Positions 46,310-55,300 of a stretch of DNA of 64,000 bases are shown here, piece by piece. The stretch spans positions 3,100,001-3,164,000 of the forward strand of contig NZ_CP017560.1 of NCBI RefSeq assembly GCF_001753205.1, written 5' to 3'. This DNA comes from Sporosarcina ureilytica. Lineage in GTDB: Bacteria > Bacillota > Bacilli > Bacillales_A > Planococcaceae. The translations under genes were made by a program, and so were the position numbers. Each line of letters begins with the position of its first letter. Positions within the stretch are counted from its first letter, which is position 1. The notes below the pieces were generated by a model, which worked only from the letters and a program-made list of their open reading frames with translations, did no database searches and was not told the origin of the DNA.

Positions 46310-48007
46310 TTACTCCCTAAAGTCAATCACATGCTCATAGCCTTTTAATTTTTCTTCGAACCCTAATGCAATGAGTTGGTTATACAATGGTTTTTCAATT
46401 TCCACTTCACTTTCAATAATAAAGTCAATTTTACTACTCATTAACTTTTCATACACATCACCGAATGGTAATTGAAACTCTTCATAATACCCCACGCTTA
46501 CTACAAGATCATATAATGTTAATGTATCATAATCTTTTCCTTCAAACGTATAATCGCCATTAATTTGATACCATAAATCCCCATTATTCGGATTAATCCA
46601 CTGCTCACCTATATCTTCAACAGCTTGCTTTATTTTTAAAGCGACTTGCAAATACTTATCATTTTTCGTTTCTCGATACACATCAAACAAATAACTCATT
46701 TCCCCAAGCGCATGGTTAAGTGATACATGTGTTTTCTTCGTTTGCACTTCTGAATAATAATCCAAAATATAATAGCCATTATCTGTTTGTAAAACGTTGC
46801 CAACTTCTTCTTGATTAACTAAGAAGTCTGCATACAACAAGTAGCTATCTTTTAGTTCTTGATTTCCTAAAATAGAACCTGCTCTACTTAGAAATAGCGA
46901 GATATTTTCATTATGTCGTGTATCTGTATATGGGGCGATAATACCATAGTCATTTTTTAGCCAAGTACTTGTGTATTCAGTCTCCCACAAATCCGAGTCT
47001 TTCTTAAAATCCCATACGTAGTTAACCGAATTCACAATCATATCATAATAAAAGCGTTCTGCTTGTATCTGATAATTTTTAATAAATGGCATCCCTTGAA
47101 CAACTACTAAATTTCGTCCATAACCTAACTTTGTCGATGGCTCTATCGACCACGGTAATTTTGTATAGGGTCCATCTGACGTCAACCATTTTCTAGACGA
47201 AATGAAGTCATGATTGGTTTGCTTCTTATACTTCATCATCTCTTCTTCAGAGCTAAACAATTTTTCACTACTTAACAAAAACCAATTCTCGCTTATTTGA
47301 TCTTTTCCTGTCGTACGTAATTCAAGTGCATAAAGTAAATAATTGTCTATGACATCGATTTTCAAATTCTTGTCTTCATTCACTAACTCACGTAATGTAC
47401 TTACTCTCCCGTCTTCATACATGGTAGTTAATTCTTTAGAGATATAATTTTGAGATAAAAACATGTCATACTTATCGCCAATTGAATATAATCCTTTTAC
47501 ATTAGAAGTATGGTCAATTCCAAAAACACGATCATGGTCTTGTTCAATTTCCTCTTCAAATTGGAAGAATTCATATTTCTTTTCATCAGCAAATATTATC
47601 TCTAATGGAATTGTCGCCTCATTCGTTGTTCGTCTTTCGAATCTAGAAAAAATAAATTTATCCTCGTTGTCGATTTCTCGTACTACAATTTCTAAATTCC
47701 CAATCAGTTCATCATTTTTGCGGATTGAGAATTCAAAGATCTCATCTCGGGCATTGATTTTCTCTTTTTTTTCTTGTTTTTCTAATTGAAAATCATATCC
47801 ATAGCTGAATAAATTAATTCCTTCCATTAATATGAGTAAAATATGATTTCCCTCATAATTTTCTTTATTTAACACGATAGCTTCTTTTATATCATCTTTC
47901 TCCAAAGGGTGGGGATTGTCTGAACGCATCATTTTTGTAACGCTAAAAATAATTGCGGTAAATAATAATAGTACAATAAGAGTACTTATCGCTTTATTTT
48001 TCTTCAT
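46310..48007 (-). CDS. Unrecognised membrane-anchored protein, paralogue 2
   Basis: A protein of 565 aa, the close partner of the gene at 35938. Same plan: membrane helix (ISTLIVLLLFTAIIFSVT), acidic beta-rich middle (EIVVREIDNEDKFIFSRFE), helical C-terminal half with long runs identical to paralogue 1 (KLPWSIEPSTKLGYGRNLVV, WETEYTSTWLKNDYGIIAPY, TKKTHVSLNHALGEMSYLF). The conserved Tyr, His, Asn and acidic residues of that half suggest an enzyme. The ribosome site is weak (GGACTGATG); the bases before the start still resemble those before paralogue 1. Just upstream, on the other strand, lies a fragment of a subtilase Ig domain. Confidence 0.6.
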   Translation of the reverse strand: MKKNKAISTLIVLLLFTAIIFSVTKMMRSDNPHPLEKDDIKEAIVLNKENYEGNHILLILMEGINLFSYGYDFQLEKQEKKEKINARDEIFEFSIRKNDELIGNLEIVVREIDNEDKFIFSRFERRTTNEATIPLEIIFADEKKYEFFQFEEEIEQDHDRVFGIDHTSNVKGLYSIGDKYDMFLSQNYISKELTTMYEDGRVSTLRELVNEDKNLKIDVIDNYLLYALELRTTGKDQISENWFLLSSEKLFSSEEEMMKYKKQTNHDFISSRKWLTSDGPYTKLPWSIEPSTKLGYGRNLVVVQGMPFIKNYQIQAERFYYDMIVNSVNYVWDFKKDSDLWETEYTSTWLKNDYGIIAPYTDTRHNENISLFLSRAGSILGNQELKDSYLLYADFLVNQEEVGNVLQTDNGYYILDYYSEVQTKKTHVSLNHALGEMSYLFDVYRETKNDKYLQVALKIKQAVEDIGEQWINPNNGDLWYQINGDYTFEGKDYDTLTLYDLVVSVGYYEEFQLPFGDVYEKLMSSKIDFIIESEVEIEKPLYNQLIALGFEEKLKGYEHVIDFRE

Positions 48008-48188
48008 GAGATTTCATCAGTCCATTTCTATTATGTATATTAACGCTCTTCTCTCTAGTCTTCGATATAGGTATTTAAACAGAAAAACCCCCTCAACAGA
48101 CACACATTCTTCTAATTCTTTCTATAGAACGAACATTATATACATAGCTAGTTCCAATATCTAAACGGCCCGTCATTCACCTAAAGTA

Positions 48189-48293
48189 AACATCTTTCAA
48201 CATTTATAAAAGGGGACAAACTAACTGTTGAGTTATCCCGTTATGTAACCAATCCAGACGGAAACGCTATAACTTTTTCAGCAGATTCAAATA
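48189..48293 (+). pseudogene. Fragment of a subtilase Ig-like domain
   Basis: The bases encode TVELSRYVTNPDGNAITFSA, closely matching TVDLSRYVTDPEGDPLTFSA in the protease at 42191 (DNA at about 43308-43412), including ACATCTTTCAACAT upstream. It has no start and ends in the hairpin at 48298. It is a leftover of a lost subtilase gene that was divergent from paralogue 2, mirroring the arrangement of paralogue 1 with the SLH subtilase. Confidence 0.7.
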
Positions 48294-48297
48294 AATA

Positions 48298-48340
48298 TGC
48301 CAGGTTCCAACACACCTCAAAATTGTGTCGGAACCTGGCA
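48298..48340. repeat. Large inverted repeat (17-bp arms) with TGCCAGG ends
   Basis: TGCCAGGTTCC plus ACACA (from 48298) pairs with the complement ending at 48340, with one mismatch and a loop of about 9 bases. The TGCCAGG ends resemble the tail of the dispersed repeat. It encodes the last residues of the small frame at 48317 and could be a mobile miniature element or a terminator. Confidence 0.65.
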
Positions 48341-48523
48341 TTTAAATTTAACTTGGACTATGAAGTTATTATTTTTATCATTGAAATAAGCAATCACTTT
48401 TGTTCCGATTACTTCCTCATTAAAGCTTATAACTTGATCATTTTCATTAATCGTTAAGTCAGTTGTAATTGATGGAGAGATGTTTTTTCTAAAACTACTG
48501 CATTTTTTTAGGAGCTTTACCAT
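48317..48523 (-). CDS. Small hypothetical protein
   Basis: About 68 aa with no recognised domain. The ATG at 48523 follows GGAGCTGACCAAG; the frame is open to a TTG at 48541 inside the S-layer terminator. The sequence (ISPSITTDLTINENDQVISF, EVIGTKVIAYFNDKNNNFIV) looks like a beta-rich fragment of a surface protein. Its last residues are encoded by the inverted repeat at 48298-48340, so the natural C-terminus was probably replaced. It may be the 3' remnant of a larger gene. Confidence 0.4.
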   Translation of the reverse strand: MVKLLKKCSSFRKNISPSITTDLTINENDQVISFNEEVIGTKVIAYFNDKNNNFIVQVKFKCQVPTQF

Positions 48524-48540
48524 CTTGGTCAGCTCCAACA

Positions 48541-48573
48541 AAAAAAGCCCCGCAGAGAATCCTCTCCACGGAA
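48541..48573 (-). terminator. Terminator of the S-layer gene region
   Basis: On the minus strand a GC-rich stem (CCGTGGAGA with TCTCTGCGG) ends in GGGGC and a run of six T's, about 90 bases after the stop at 48658. Confidence 0.65.
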
Positions 48574-48657
48574 CTTTCCTTCTAACCTATCAATCTATCG
48601 ACATTTATCGTGGAGTGACAGGCATATTTCAAGTAAAGTAAAGTAAAGCTAATCTAA

Positions 48658-51630
48658 TTAACGAAGTGCTTCAAATACTGCAGTACCGTCAGCAGAGATT
48701 GCGATTTTCGCAACATCTTCAATTGTTAAACGGTAAGCACCAGCTTTATCGCCTTTGATTTTTTTGAAATCAGCAGCAGATAATAATGGTCCAGTAATTT
48801 TAATTGTACCATTTTCAGCTTTGATGTTTTCTACGTTTAATGTTGCACCGTATTGAACATTCAGGAAGTTGGCTACTTTATCAAGAGTTACAGCTTTTTG
48901 TACAACGTTTCCAAGGTCTGCTTCATCTTTCTTGACTACTACATCCTCGCCATCATAACCAAAAGCTTTAACACTTGCTAATTTTTCTGCCGCAGCTGTG
49001 ATGCTTGTAATATTCACATCAATTGTAGTGTCGCCTTTGAAGTTATTATCTTTGTCAATAACTGCAATGTTGAATGAACCTTTGTTTTGTGCTAGCTGAG
49101 GTGATTGGCCACCATTAGTTTGTGGAACTAATACAACATCAACTGTAGCTTTGGCAGTATCTTGTACTTGAGCAAATGACACACCTAAACCAGTTGGTAA
49201 TTTTGTTAATTGTACTGTACCTAGTTTAACATCTGTTGCTGCACCATCAGCATTAGCTTCAAAAATATTGATGTTTGCATTATCTGCTACTGTGTAAGCA
49301 ACTTTAACTTCGCCTTTTGAACCTTCAGCTGTAACTGATAAGATTTTATCTAGGTCGATGCTAGATGCGGCTGTAATAGCAGGTGTAGAAGTGAATTTCA
49401 CATCAGTAATTACTGGCGTTGAATCTATTACTGTAAATTCAATTTCAGCTACTTGATCTTTGAATGCTCCTGTTAGTTTGTTTGCTACAACTGTTACCTT
49501 GTCACCAGCTTTAGCAGTTGCTGCTAATTTAACTTGATTATCGCTAACGATTGTAGCTACATTTTTATCTTGTGAAACTAATTCAAAGCCCGTACCTAAT
49601 AATGGCTGGTCCTTAACTTCTAAGCCAGCTTTATCGAATGCTTTAAGTGTAAGCGGTTTGTTTTCTTGACCGGCATTCGTTTTAAGATCGAATTCTGTGT
49701 TAGTAACAACTTCTAGTTTGTATGATGCAACTTCACCAGCTTCTTTAACTGTTACGTTAACTTTGCCGATTTCAGTAGAATCTGCTTTAATTACTACGTC
49801 ACCAGTCTCCGCTTTTGCAGATGCTGTTAATGTGATTTCGTATTTACCAGCAATATCCTGGCCGTCATTATCTTTAGCTTGTGCTACTTCGCCAGCTTTA
49901 GCAAGTACTGTTACTTCTTCAGCATTTTTAGCTGTTACTTCTGAAGCATTGAATGCTAAACCATACTGGTCTTTTAATTCAACTGTTACTTTAGCTGTTT
50001 TACCTGCTGCTACTTCAATTGCCGATTGGTTAATTGTTGATTTGGATACATCCACTGTACGTGCGTCGCCTACTGTGTATGTTACTGTTTCAGTTTTGTC
50101 GCCAACTGTTACTGTAACTGTAGCAGTTCCTTTCGCTGCAGGTGTTACTTCACCTTGTGCATCTACAGTTAACACCGCTGGGCGGTCTACTTTATATGTT
50201 GCTGGTAATGTTTGCTCTTTATTATTTCCTTTTACCGTACCTTTTACAGTAATTTGAGCTCTATCACCCAATGCTAATTTCCCATCAGCTACTTCTAAAG
50301 ATTTAACAGTAGTTTCTACTTTAGTGATTGCAGTAACTGTAGCAGCATAATCTTGCACTTCTACTGCTTGACGTTCTGATGTATATTTCTCGTCACCTTT
50401 AGTAATTACTACTTGATACTCAAATGTAGTGCCTTCTACTGCATCTACTACACCGTCAGTAGACTTGTTTTTTCCACCTGTAAATACATTTTTAGACGCC
50501 AAAAATTCAACTGAATATCCAGCTTCTTCTAAAGCTTCTAAATCTGCCGCTTTATCTTCACCGTTAATTGCAAATTCTAAAGTTCCTGCCTCATCAACAG
50601 TAGTGTTAATTGCACTTACTGATGCCACGACAAGTTCTTTAACTTCTACAGGTTGAACTTCTACTGTAGTTTCAAGTTTTTCACCTTTTAAAGCTACTAA
50701 ACTGTAAGTAACGCCTTCTTCTTGTTCAGAAGTTGTTAGGCGAAGTTTTGTAGTTTTTTCTGTAGTTGCTGCACTTACTTCTGCTTCAACAATTTCTACA
50801 TCAAGTACTTTTAGGTCGTTATTGAATTCGAAGTCTTCTGCAGTTAAATTTGAAGCGTCACCTGTAACAGTTACTTCTAATGTAGTAGCGTCGATTGCAC
50901 TTACCGATACAACTTCAACTTCATCGCCCACTTCGATTGCTTCAATCACTTCAATCGCGTTTGATAAGAATGTTGCGAAGTGAACACGTTGAACGCTGTT
51001 TTTTGGCATGAACTTTTCAACTGTAGAAATTTCCAAAGCGTTAAGTGCTTGGATTGCTTCTTTCGCTTCGTCTTTTGCTAGACCAAGGTCTGTTACATTG
51101 TTTTCTAGACCTTCAGCCGCTTCAATTAATGTTACTCCTGTAATTGCTTCTGCAGCACGGTCTAAAACAAGCGCCATGTTTTCACGTGTGATTTCACCCG
51201 CTGAATTCAACACGCCATTATTACCTTGGAATACACCTGCTTCGAAAACGATTGCAGCATTTTTCACTAGATCTTTGTCACTGAATGTAACAGGTAGATC
51301 AGAAAAACGCTCATTTGTTTCCCAGTCAGCTGGTGCTTCTGCAATACCAGCTTCTACTAAATAACGACCTAGTAATTTAACAACTTGACCGCGTGTAATA
51401 TGTTTAGCTGGTTCGAAAGTCGTCTCTGAAGTACCTGTGATAATACCTGCAGCAACTAGTGCATTGATTTTATCTTGAGTTGACTGAGCATAATTCTCGA
51501 TATCGGTAAACTTTGATGGTGTCGCTTCGTCAGCTGCAAGCGCTGCAACTGGAGCAACTGCTGATGCTACCATTGTTGCAGTAATTGCTCCTGTTAAAAA
51601 TTTTTTTGTATTTATGTTTTTCTTACTCAT
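48658..51630 (-). CDS. Probable main S-layer protein (SLH x3, Ig-like repeats)
   Basis: A secreted protein of 990 aa. The ATG at 51630 follows AGGAGGAG; the open frame to 51660 has no other site. Signal peptide 1-32 (KKFLTGAITATMVASAVAPV, ends ALA-A). Three SLH units cover about 36-220 (ITGTSETTFEPAKHITRGQV, VFQGNNGVLNSAGEITRENM, KFMPKNSVQRVHFATFL). The rest (about 225-990) is Ala/Val/Thr-rich beta-sandwich sequence with Big2-like repeats (PAVLTVDAQGEVTPAAKGTA) and almost no Cys. Size, low complexity, strong ribosome site, long leader and narrow codon choice all fit a highly expressed S-layer subunit. Its identity as the main S-layer protein is an inference. Confidence 0.85.
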   Translation of the reverse strand: MSKKNINTKKFLTGAITATMVASAVAPVAALAADEATPSKFTDIENYAQSTQDKINALVAAGIITGTSETTFEPAKHITRGQVVKLLGRYLVEAGIAEAPADWETNERFSDLPVTFSDKDLVKNAAIVFEAGVFQGNNGVLNSAGEITRENMALVLDRAAEAITGVTLIEAAEGLENNVTDLGLAKDEAKEAIQALNALEISTVEKFMPKNSVQRVHFATFLSNAIEVIEAIEVGDEVEVVSVSAIDATTLEVTVTGDASNLTAEDFEFNNDLKVLDVEIVEAEVSAATTEKTTKLRLTTSEQEEGVTYSLVALKGEKLETTVEVQPVEVKELVVASVSAINTTVDEAGTLEFAINGEDKAADLEALEEAGYSVEFLASKNVFTGGKNKSTDGVVDAVEGTTFEYQVVITKGDEKYTSERQAVEVQDYAATVTAITKVETTVKSLEVADGKLALGDRAQITVKGTVKGNNKEQTLPATYKVDRPAVLTVDAQGEVTPAAKGTATVTVTVGDKTETVTYTVGDARTVDVSKSTINQSAIEVAAGKTAKVTVELKDQYGLAFNASEVTAKNAEEVTVLAKAGEVAQAKDNDGQDIAGKYEITLTASAKAETGDVVIKADSTEIGKVNVTVKEAGEVASYKLEVVTNTEFDLKTNAGQENKPLTLKAFDKAGLEVKDQPLLGTGFELVSQDKNVATIVSDNQVKLAATAKAGDKVTVVANKLTGAFKDQVAEIEFTVIDSTPVITDVKFTSTPAITAASSIDLDKILSVTAEGSKGEVKVAYTVADNANINIFEANADGAATDVKLGTVQLTKLPTGLGVSFAQVQDTAKATVDVVLVPQTNGGQSPQLAQNKGSFNIAVIDKDNNFKGDTTIDVNITSITAAAEKLASVKAFGYDGEDVVVKKDEADLGNVVQKAVTLDKVANFLNVQYGATLNVENIKAENGTIKITGPLLSAADFKKIKGDKAGAYRLTIEDVAKIAISADGTAVFEALR

Positions 51631-52183
51631 TAAATAAACTCCTCCTAAATATATGTACATCGTTTTTCTTTTTCTAGTGGAAAATCAGAATCCGTAGAAA
51701 GAAAAACCTTTTTCTAGATTACTATTTTCATATCTAGTTATCTAGATGTACTAATCATAGAATGACAAAGATTAAAAATCAATGGTGCTATTTTCCTCCT
51801 ATAACACTCATTGGTAATCCGTCATTTATGCTATTTTTTTATTCCCTCTTTTCACCAAAACAAAACATTAGATTTCCCTTTTCAGTTAAATGTTTTCATC
51901 TATTAAATCTTTTTCTTCTATTATATAGTCTCATAATTTCCTTATCAGATTGAATTTCCAACTACGATTCGAACTATCAAGAGCGGTTATTCCACAATTC
52001 TTTAATTCCCATTCCCGGTAAAATTTGGTGCTAACGAGATTTTGATTCGTGGTTGGTTTTTCACTAATTTACAACAACAGGGTTCATTTAAACGATTGTT
52101 GATATATTTTGAGTGGATTTTTTCACATAGGATGTGTGTTTTTTATTTTACTAACCAACCCATTATAGAAATTAGTCATTCAC
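51631..52183 (-). other. S-layer gene leader and upstream region
   Basis: About 290 bases separate the promoter at 51920-51948 from the start codon, a long untranslated leader as in many S-layer genes, where it stabilises the mRNA. The leader has several copies of TCTAG and ATCTAGTTATCTAGATG, which can form small stems. No other gene is seen up to the repeat at 52184. Confidence 0.5.
51920..51948 (-). promoter_or_regulatory. SigA-type promoter of the S-layer gene
   Basis: On the minus strand CTGATA (51943-51948), 17 bases, then consensus TATAAT (51920-51925). Confidence 0.6.
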
Positions 52184-52221
52184 TGTCAGAATAGTGTCTG
52201 AGTTGTGTGAGTGACTGTCAC
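52184..52221 (+). repeat. Dispersed repeat, full long variant
   Basis: CAGAATAGTGTCTGAGTTG followed by TGTGAGTGACTGTCAC, the best match to the consensus of the long form. Confidence 0.7.
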
Positions 52222-52263
52222 TAGAGACAACTAGAGACAGACAAGATACAATACAAAAACCAA

Positions 52264-52294
52264 AAACCCCTCGACCTACATTAATCAAGGGGTT
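52264..52294 (-). terminator. Terminator of the large subtilase gene
   Basis: AAACCCC (from 52264) pairs with GGGGTTT (ending 52294) with extra pairs TCG/TGA inside; T's follow on the minus strand. The stop of the gene is at 52319 and the GGCACC repeat tail lies in between. Confidence 0.7.
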
Positions 52295-52318
52295 TCTGGT
52301 GCCAGGCATTAGATATTA

Positions 52319-55300
52319 TTATTTCTTTTTTGCTTGTTCAGTTCGATAAAGAAACGTTGAAAATTGTCCTCTTGTTACATAGTCTTTAGGTCTGAAATCT
52401 ACCGTTTCGGTCGTGATATCATGTTGTATTAAGATTTTCACGTTTTCTCTATGTGATGGACTAACGTTTGATAAATCCACCGCAACTTTCTTTCCATTAT
52501 CTACTAAACCATAGGCTCTAACAAGAATGGTCGCCATTTGTTCCCTAGTCAGAGAATCGTTCCCATTAAATAATTTATTATTACCAACAAAAATGTTGCT
52601 TTGGTACGTTGCTGCAATTTCATTTGCATATACATGATTAGCATTCACATCAGTAAAGTTGTTAAGAACTGTTGGAACATCTTTAGGCACAGGGAGGTTT
52701 AATGCCCTTGTGAAAAGTACTGCTGTGTGTGCACGACTAATTGTAAGTCCCGGTTTAAATTCTTTTGAACCATTCTCTTTTGTATAGCCATTAATCACAC
52801 CTTTTTGGGTCCAATACATAATCCCTTCATAATGTGAGTTGTTTTTATTTACATCTATAAAGCTTGGATCAGGTTTTATTGAAATGGATAAATCGTATGG
52901 TGTAACGCTTGGAGTGTTGACTGCTTCACTCACCTCAACATAATATTTCCCTTCGGAGACTGTAAGTGTACCTATTTCATCGTCGCCAGCACCGTAATAA
53001 TCAAAGTTACCTACAAGCACTCCTTTTTCATTGTACACTTTCATAATCCCATCTAAACCTGGTCCAGCCTTTAGCGTTAGTGTTGCTTTTCCTTTATTTT
53101 CGACTTGGAATATATAATAATCTTTATCGCCAAAAGGAATGCCGGTGTTAAAATAACCTTTTCCGACTAGCTGGTCTTTTTCTACTTCAAGCGAAAGTGG
53201 CTTAGACGGAATATTATTTTTAACGATTGAATCATGATCCTCATCCACGCGGTTCGTATCGTGCAATTGGAGGCTCAATTGTTGTAAGGATAAGCCTTCC
53301 GAAAAATTCACTAACACGATAAAATAGCCAACATCTTGTTTCGCTTTAAAGGAACCATTGACCGCGAAAGAAGGATCTAAAGTGTTAGGATAAAACTGTA
53401 AAAACTTATTATACTCATCTTCATCAATTTTCTTATTTCCGTTTGTATCTTCAATAATTGCCATGCCAACAACTAACTCATTATTTAAGGCAGCCGGTAA
53501 TTGGGATTGTTTCTCATTCGTTAGTTTCTTTGGAAGTGCATGGACAGTAAATATTTGTGATGCATCTTCATTCTTATAATAGTAATATTGTTCATGACCA
53601 TAGATGAAATAATCTTCATAAACTTCGCCGCGCTTCATTTCCTGAGCAAACTTTGGTTTACTCTTATTGTCAGATTTTGCAACCGGAACGTCTTTAATCC
53701 GCTTTACTAGGAATGTATACGGATCAATCGAAATCCCTTCAAAGTTTAAAATCTGTAGGACATAAGTTTTGTTTGCTTGCAAAGCGACTGCGCCTTTAAG
53801 GGCCGCTTTTTCATCAAAAAAGCTATATAAATCTAAGACTGGAAGTAGATCATGTGTGGCTTCGTCATATTCATAGACAGTGACATATGGAGATTGATTT
53901 TCTCCCTGCTCCACATTTACTTCATAAATCGCATCTTCATTTGGCTCGAATTGATAATAGTCCTCATCCTCTTCGAATTGGAAGTATCCTTGTCGCTTGG
54001 CTCCAACTTTAAACGGAACGGCGTGTTCTAGTAGTTTGTCAACTTCAAACTCCTCAAACATACGCTCTTCTTCCTCTTCTTCCTTTGAATCTTCTCCTTC
54101 TTCCTCTTCTTCGTAGAACCAATCTTCATCAAAATCGCCTAGAAAATCATCGTTTGGCAAGCCGTCTTCATCAGGTGGTAAAATGACTTTTTCAATGGTT
54201 AACTCATAAGGAAGACTAGATCTTCCGATTTCTGCTTCCTCATCATCAAAGAAGCCTAACAGAAAATCCCAAATGTCAAAATCACCAAATTGCGGCTCTC
54301 CCGCTACTTCTAACACATATTCAATACCTGGTAATGCTTCAAAAAAAAGTCTTTCTGCCCCACCAATGCCATTTTTACTTGCCAATGCAATCCAGTCGCC
54401 ACCTACACCAAAATCAATTTCTTCTTCGAAGTCAATCTCTTGGTTAAACGATTCTGCATCGTACACAGCTAATGAAGTATCCACTCCTGGTAAAGCGGCT
54501 AAATGAATTGATACGAGCTGCTCTTCTTGTACAGAAAAAGTAAAGTAGTCATAATCCGCAACGTCTTGTTCTTCAGATAACAATGTGAATGGCCCCTCAT
54601 TATCTAAGGAAGATTGATAAGGTAGTTTAATTGGAATCATATTGTCAGTGGATAAGTCATCCAAAATCAACTCAGACAACTTCTCTGCAGTAAATGTATA
54701 TTCTGATCTACCATTTAAACTGTAATTTCCATTCGCATCACGTACTTTAATTAATAATGTGCCATCTGCTTCCGCCTCAAATAAATAACCTTCTATTCCG
54801 CCGGCTTTCGCATCATTTATTAAAATGGGTTCATGTGACTTCCCTCTTTTCGGAAAATACGTGATCTCATATTGATAATCATAAAGTTGAGAGCCGGACA
54901 AGATGGTTTGTAGCTTCTCGCCTTTTTTAATAGGTGTTTGATAATAATGAACTTCACCCGGTTTAGTAAACGTCCCTGTTGCTTCGTGTTTACCTGTGTC
55001 TGGAAGTACCTCGGCTTTTTTCAGCATTTGGTTTTCAGGTATTTGCTCAGCACGTTGCGGTAATTTTTCAAGATCATAGGTTAAGGCTGCAACTGGGTTC
55101 ACGAGTCCATGCCCAAATGTATGGTCATAGCCTTTTTCTCCTAAATCTGTTGCCGTATGCTCAAGTAATGCTTGGATTTCATGTGGTAATAAGTCAGGAT
55201 ACTTTGATTTGATCAAAGCAACAACTCCAGCAACGACAGGAGAAGCCATTGAGGTACCACTTGCTTCCATGAATGATGAGCCTTTCAAAGGATTAAAAAT

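Noticed and set aside
49697..50257. Plus-strand frame of 186 codons opposite the S-layer gene
   Set aside because: It is the complement of the repetitive Ala/Val/Thr-rich S-layer coding sequence and has no ribosome site.
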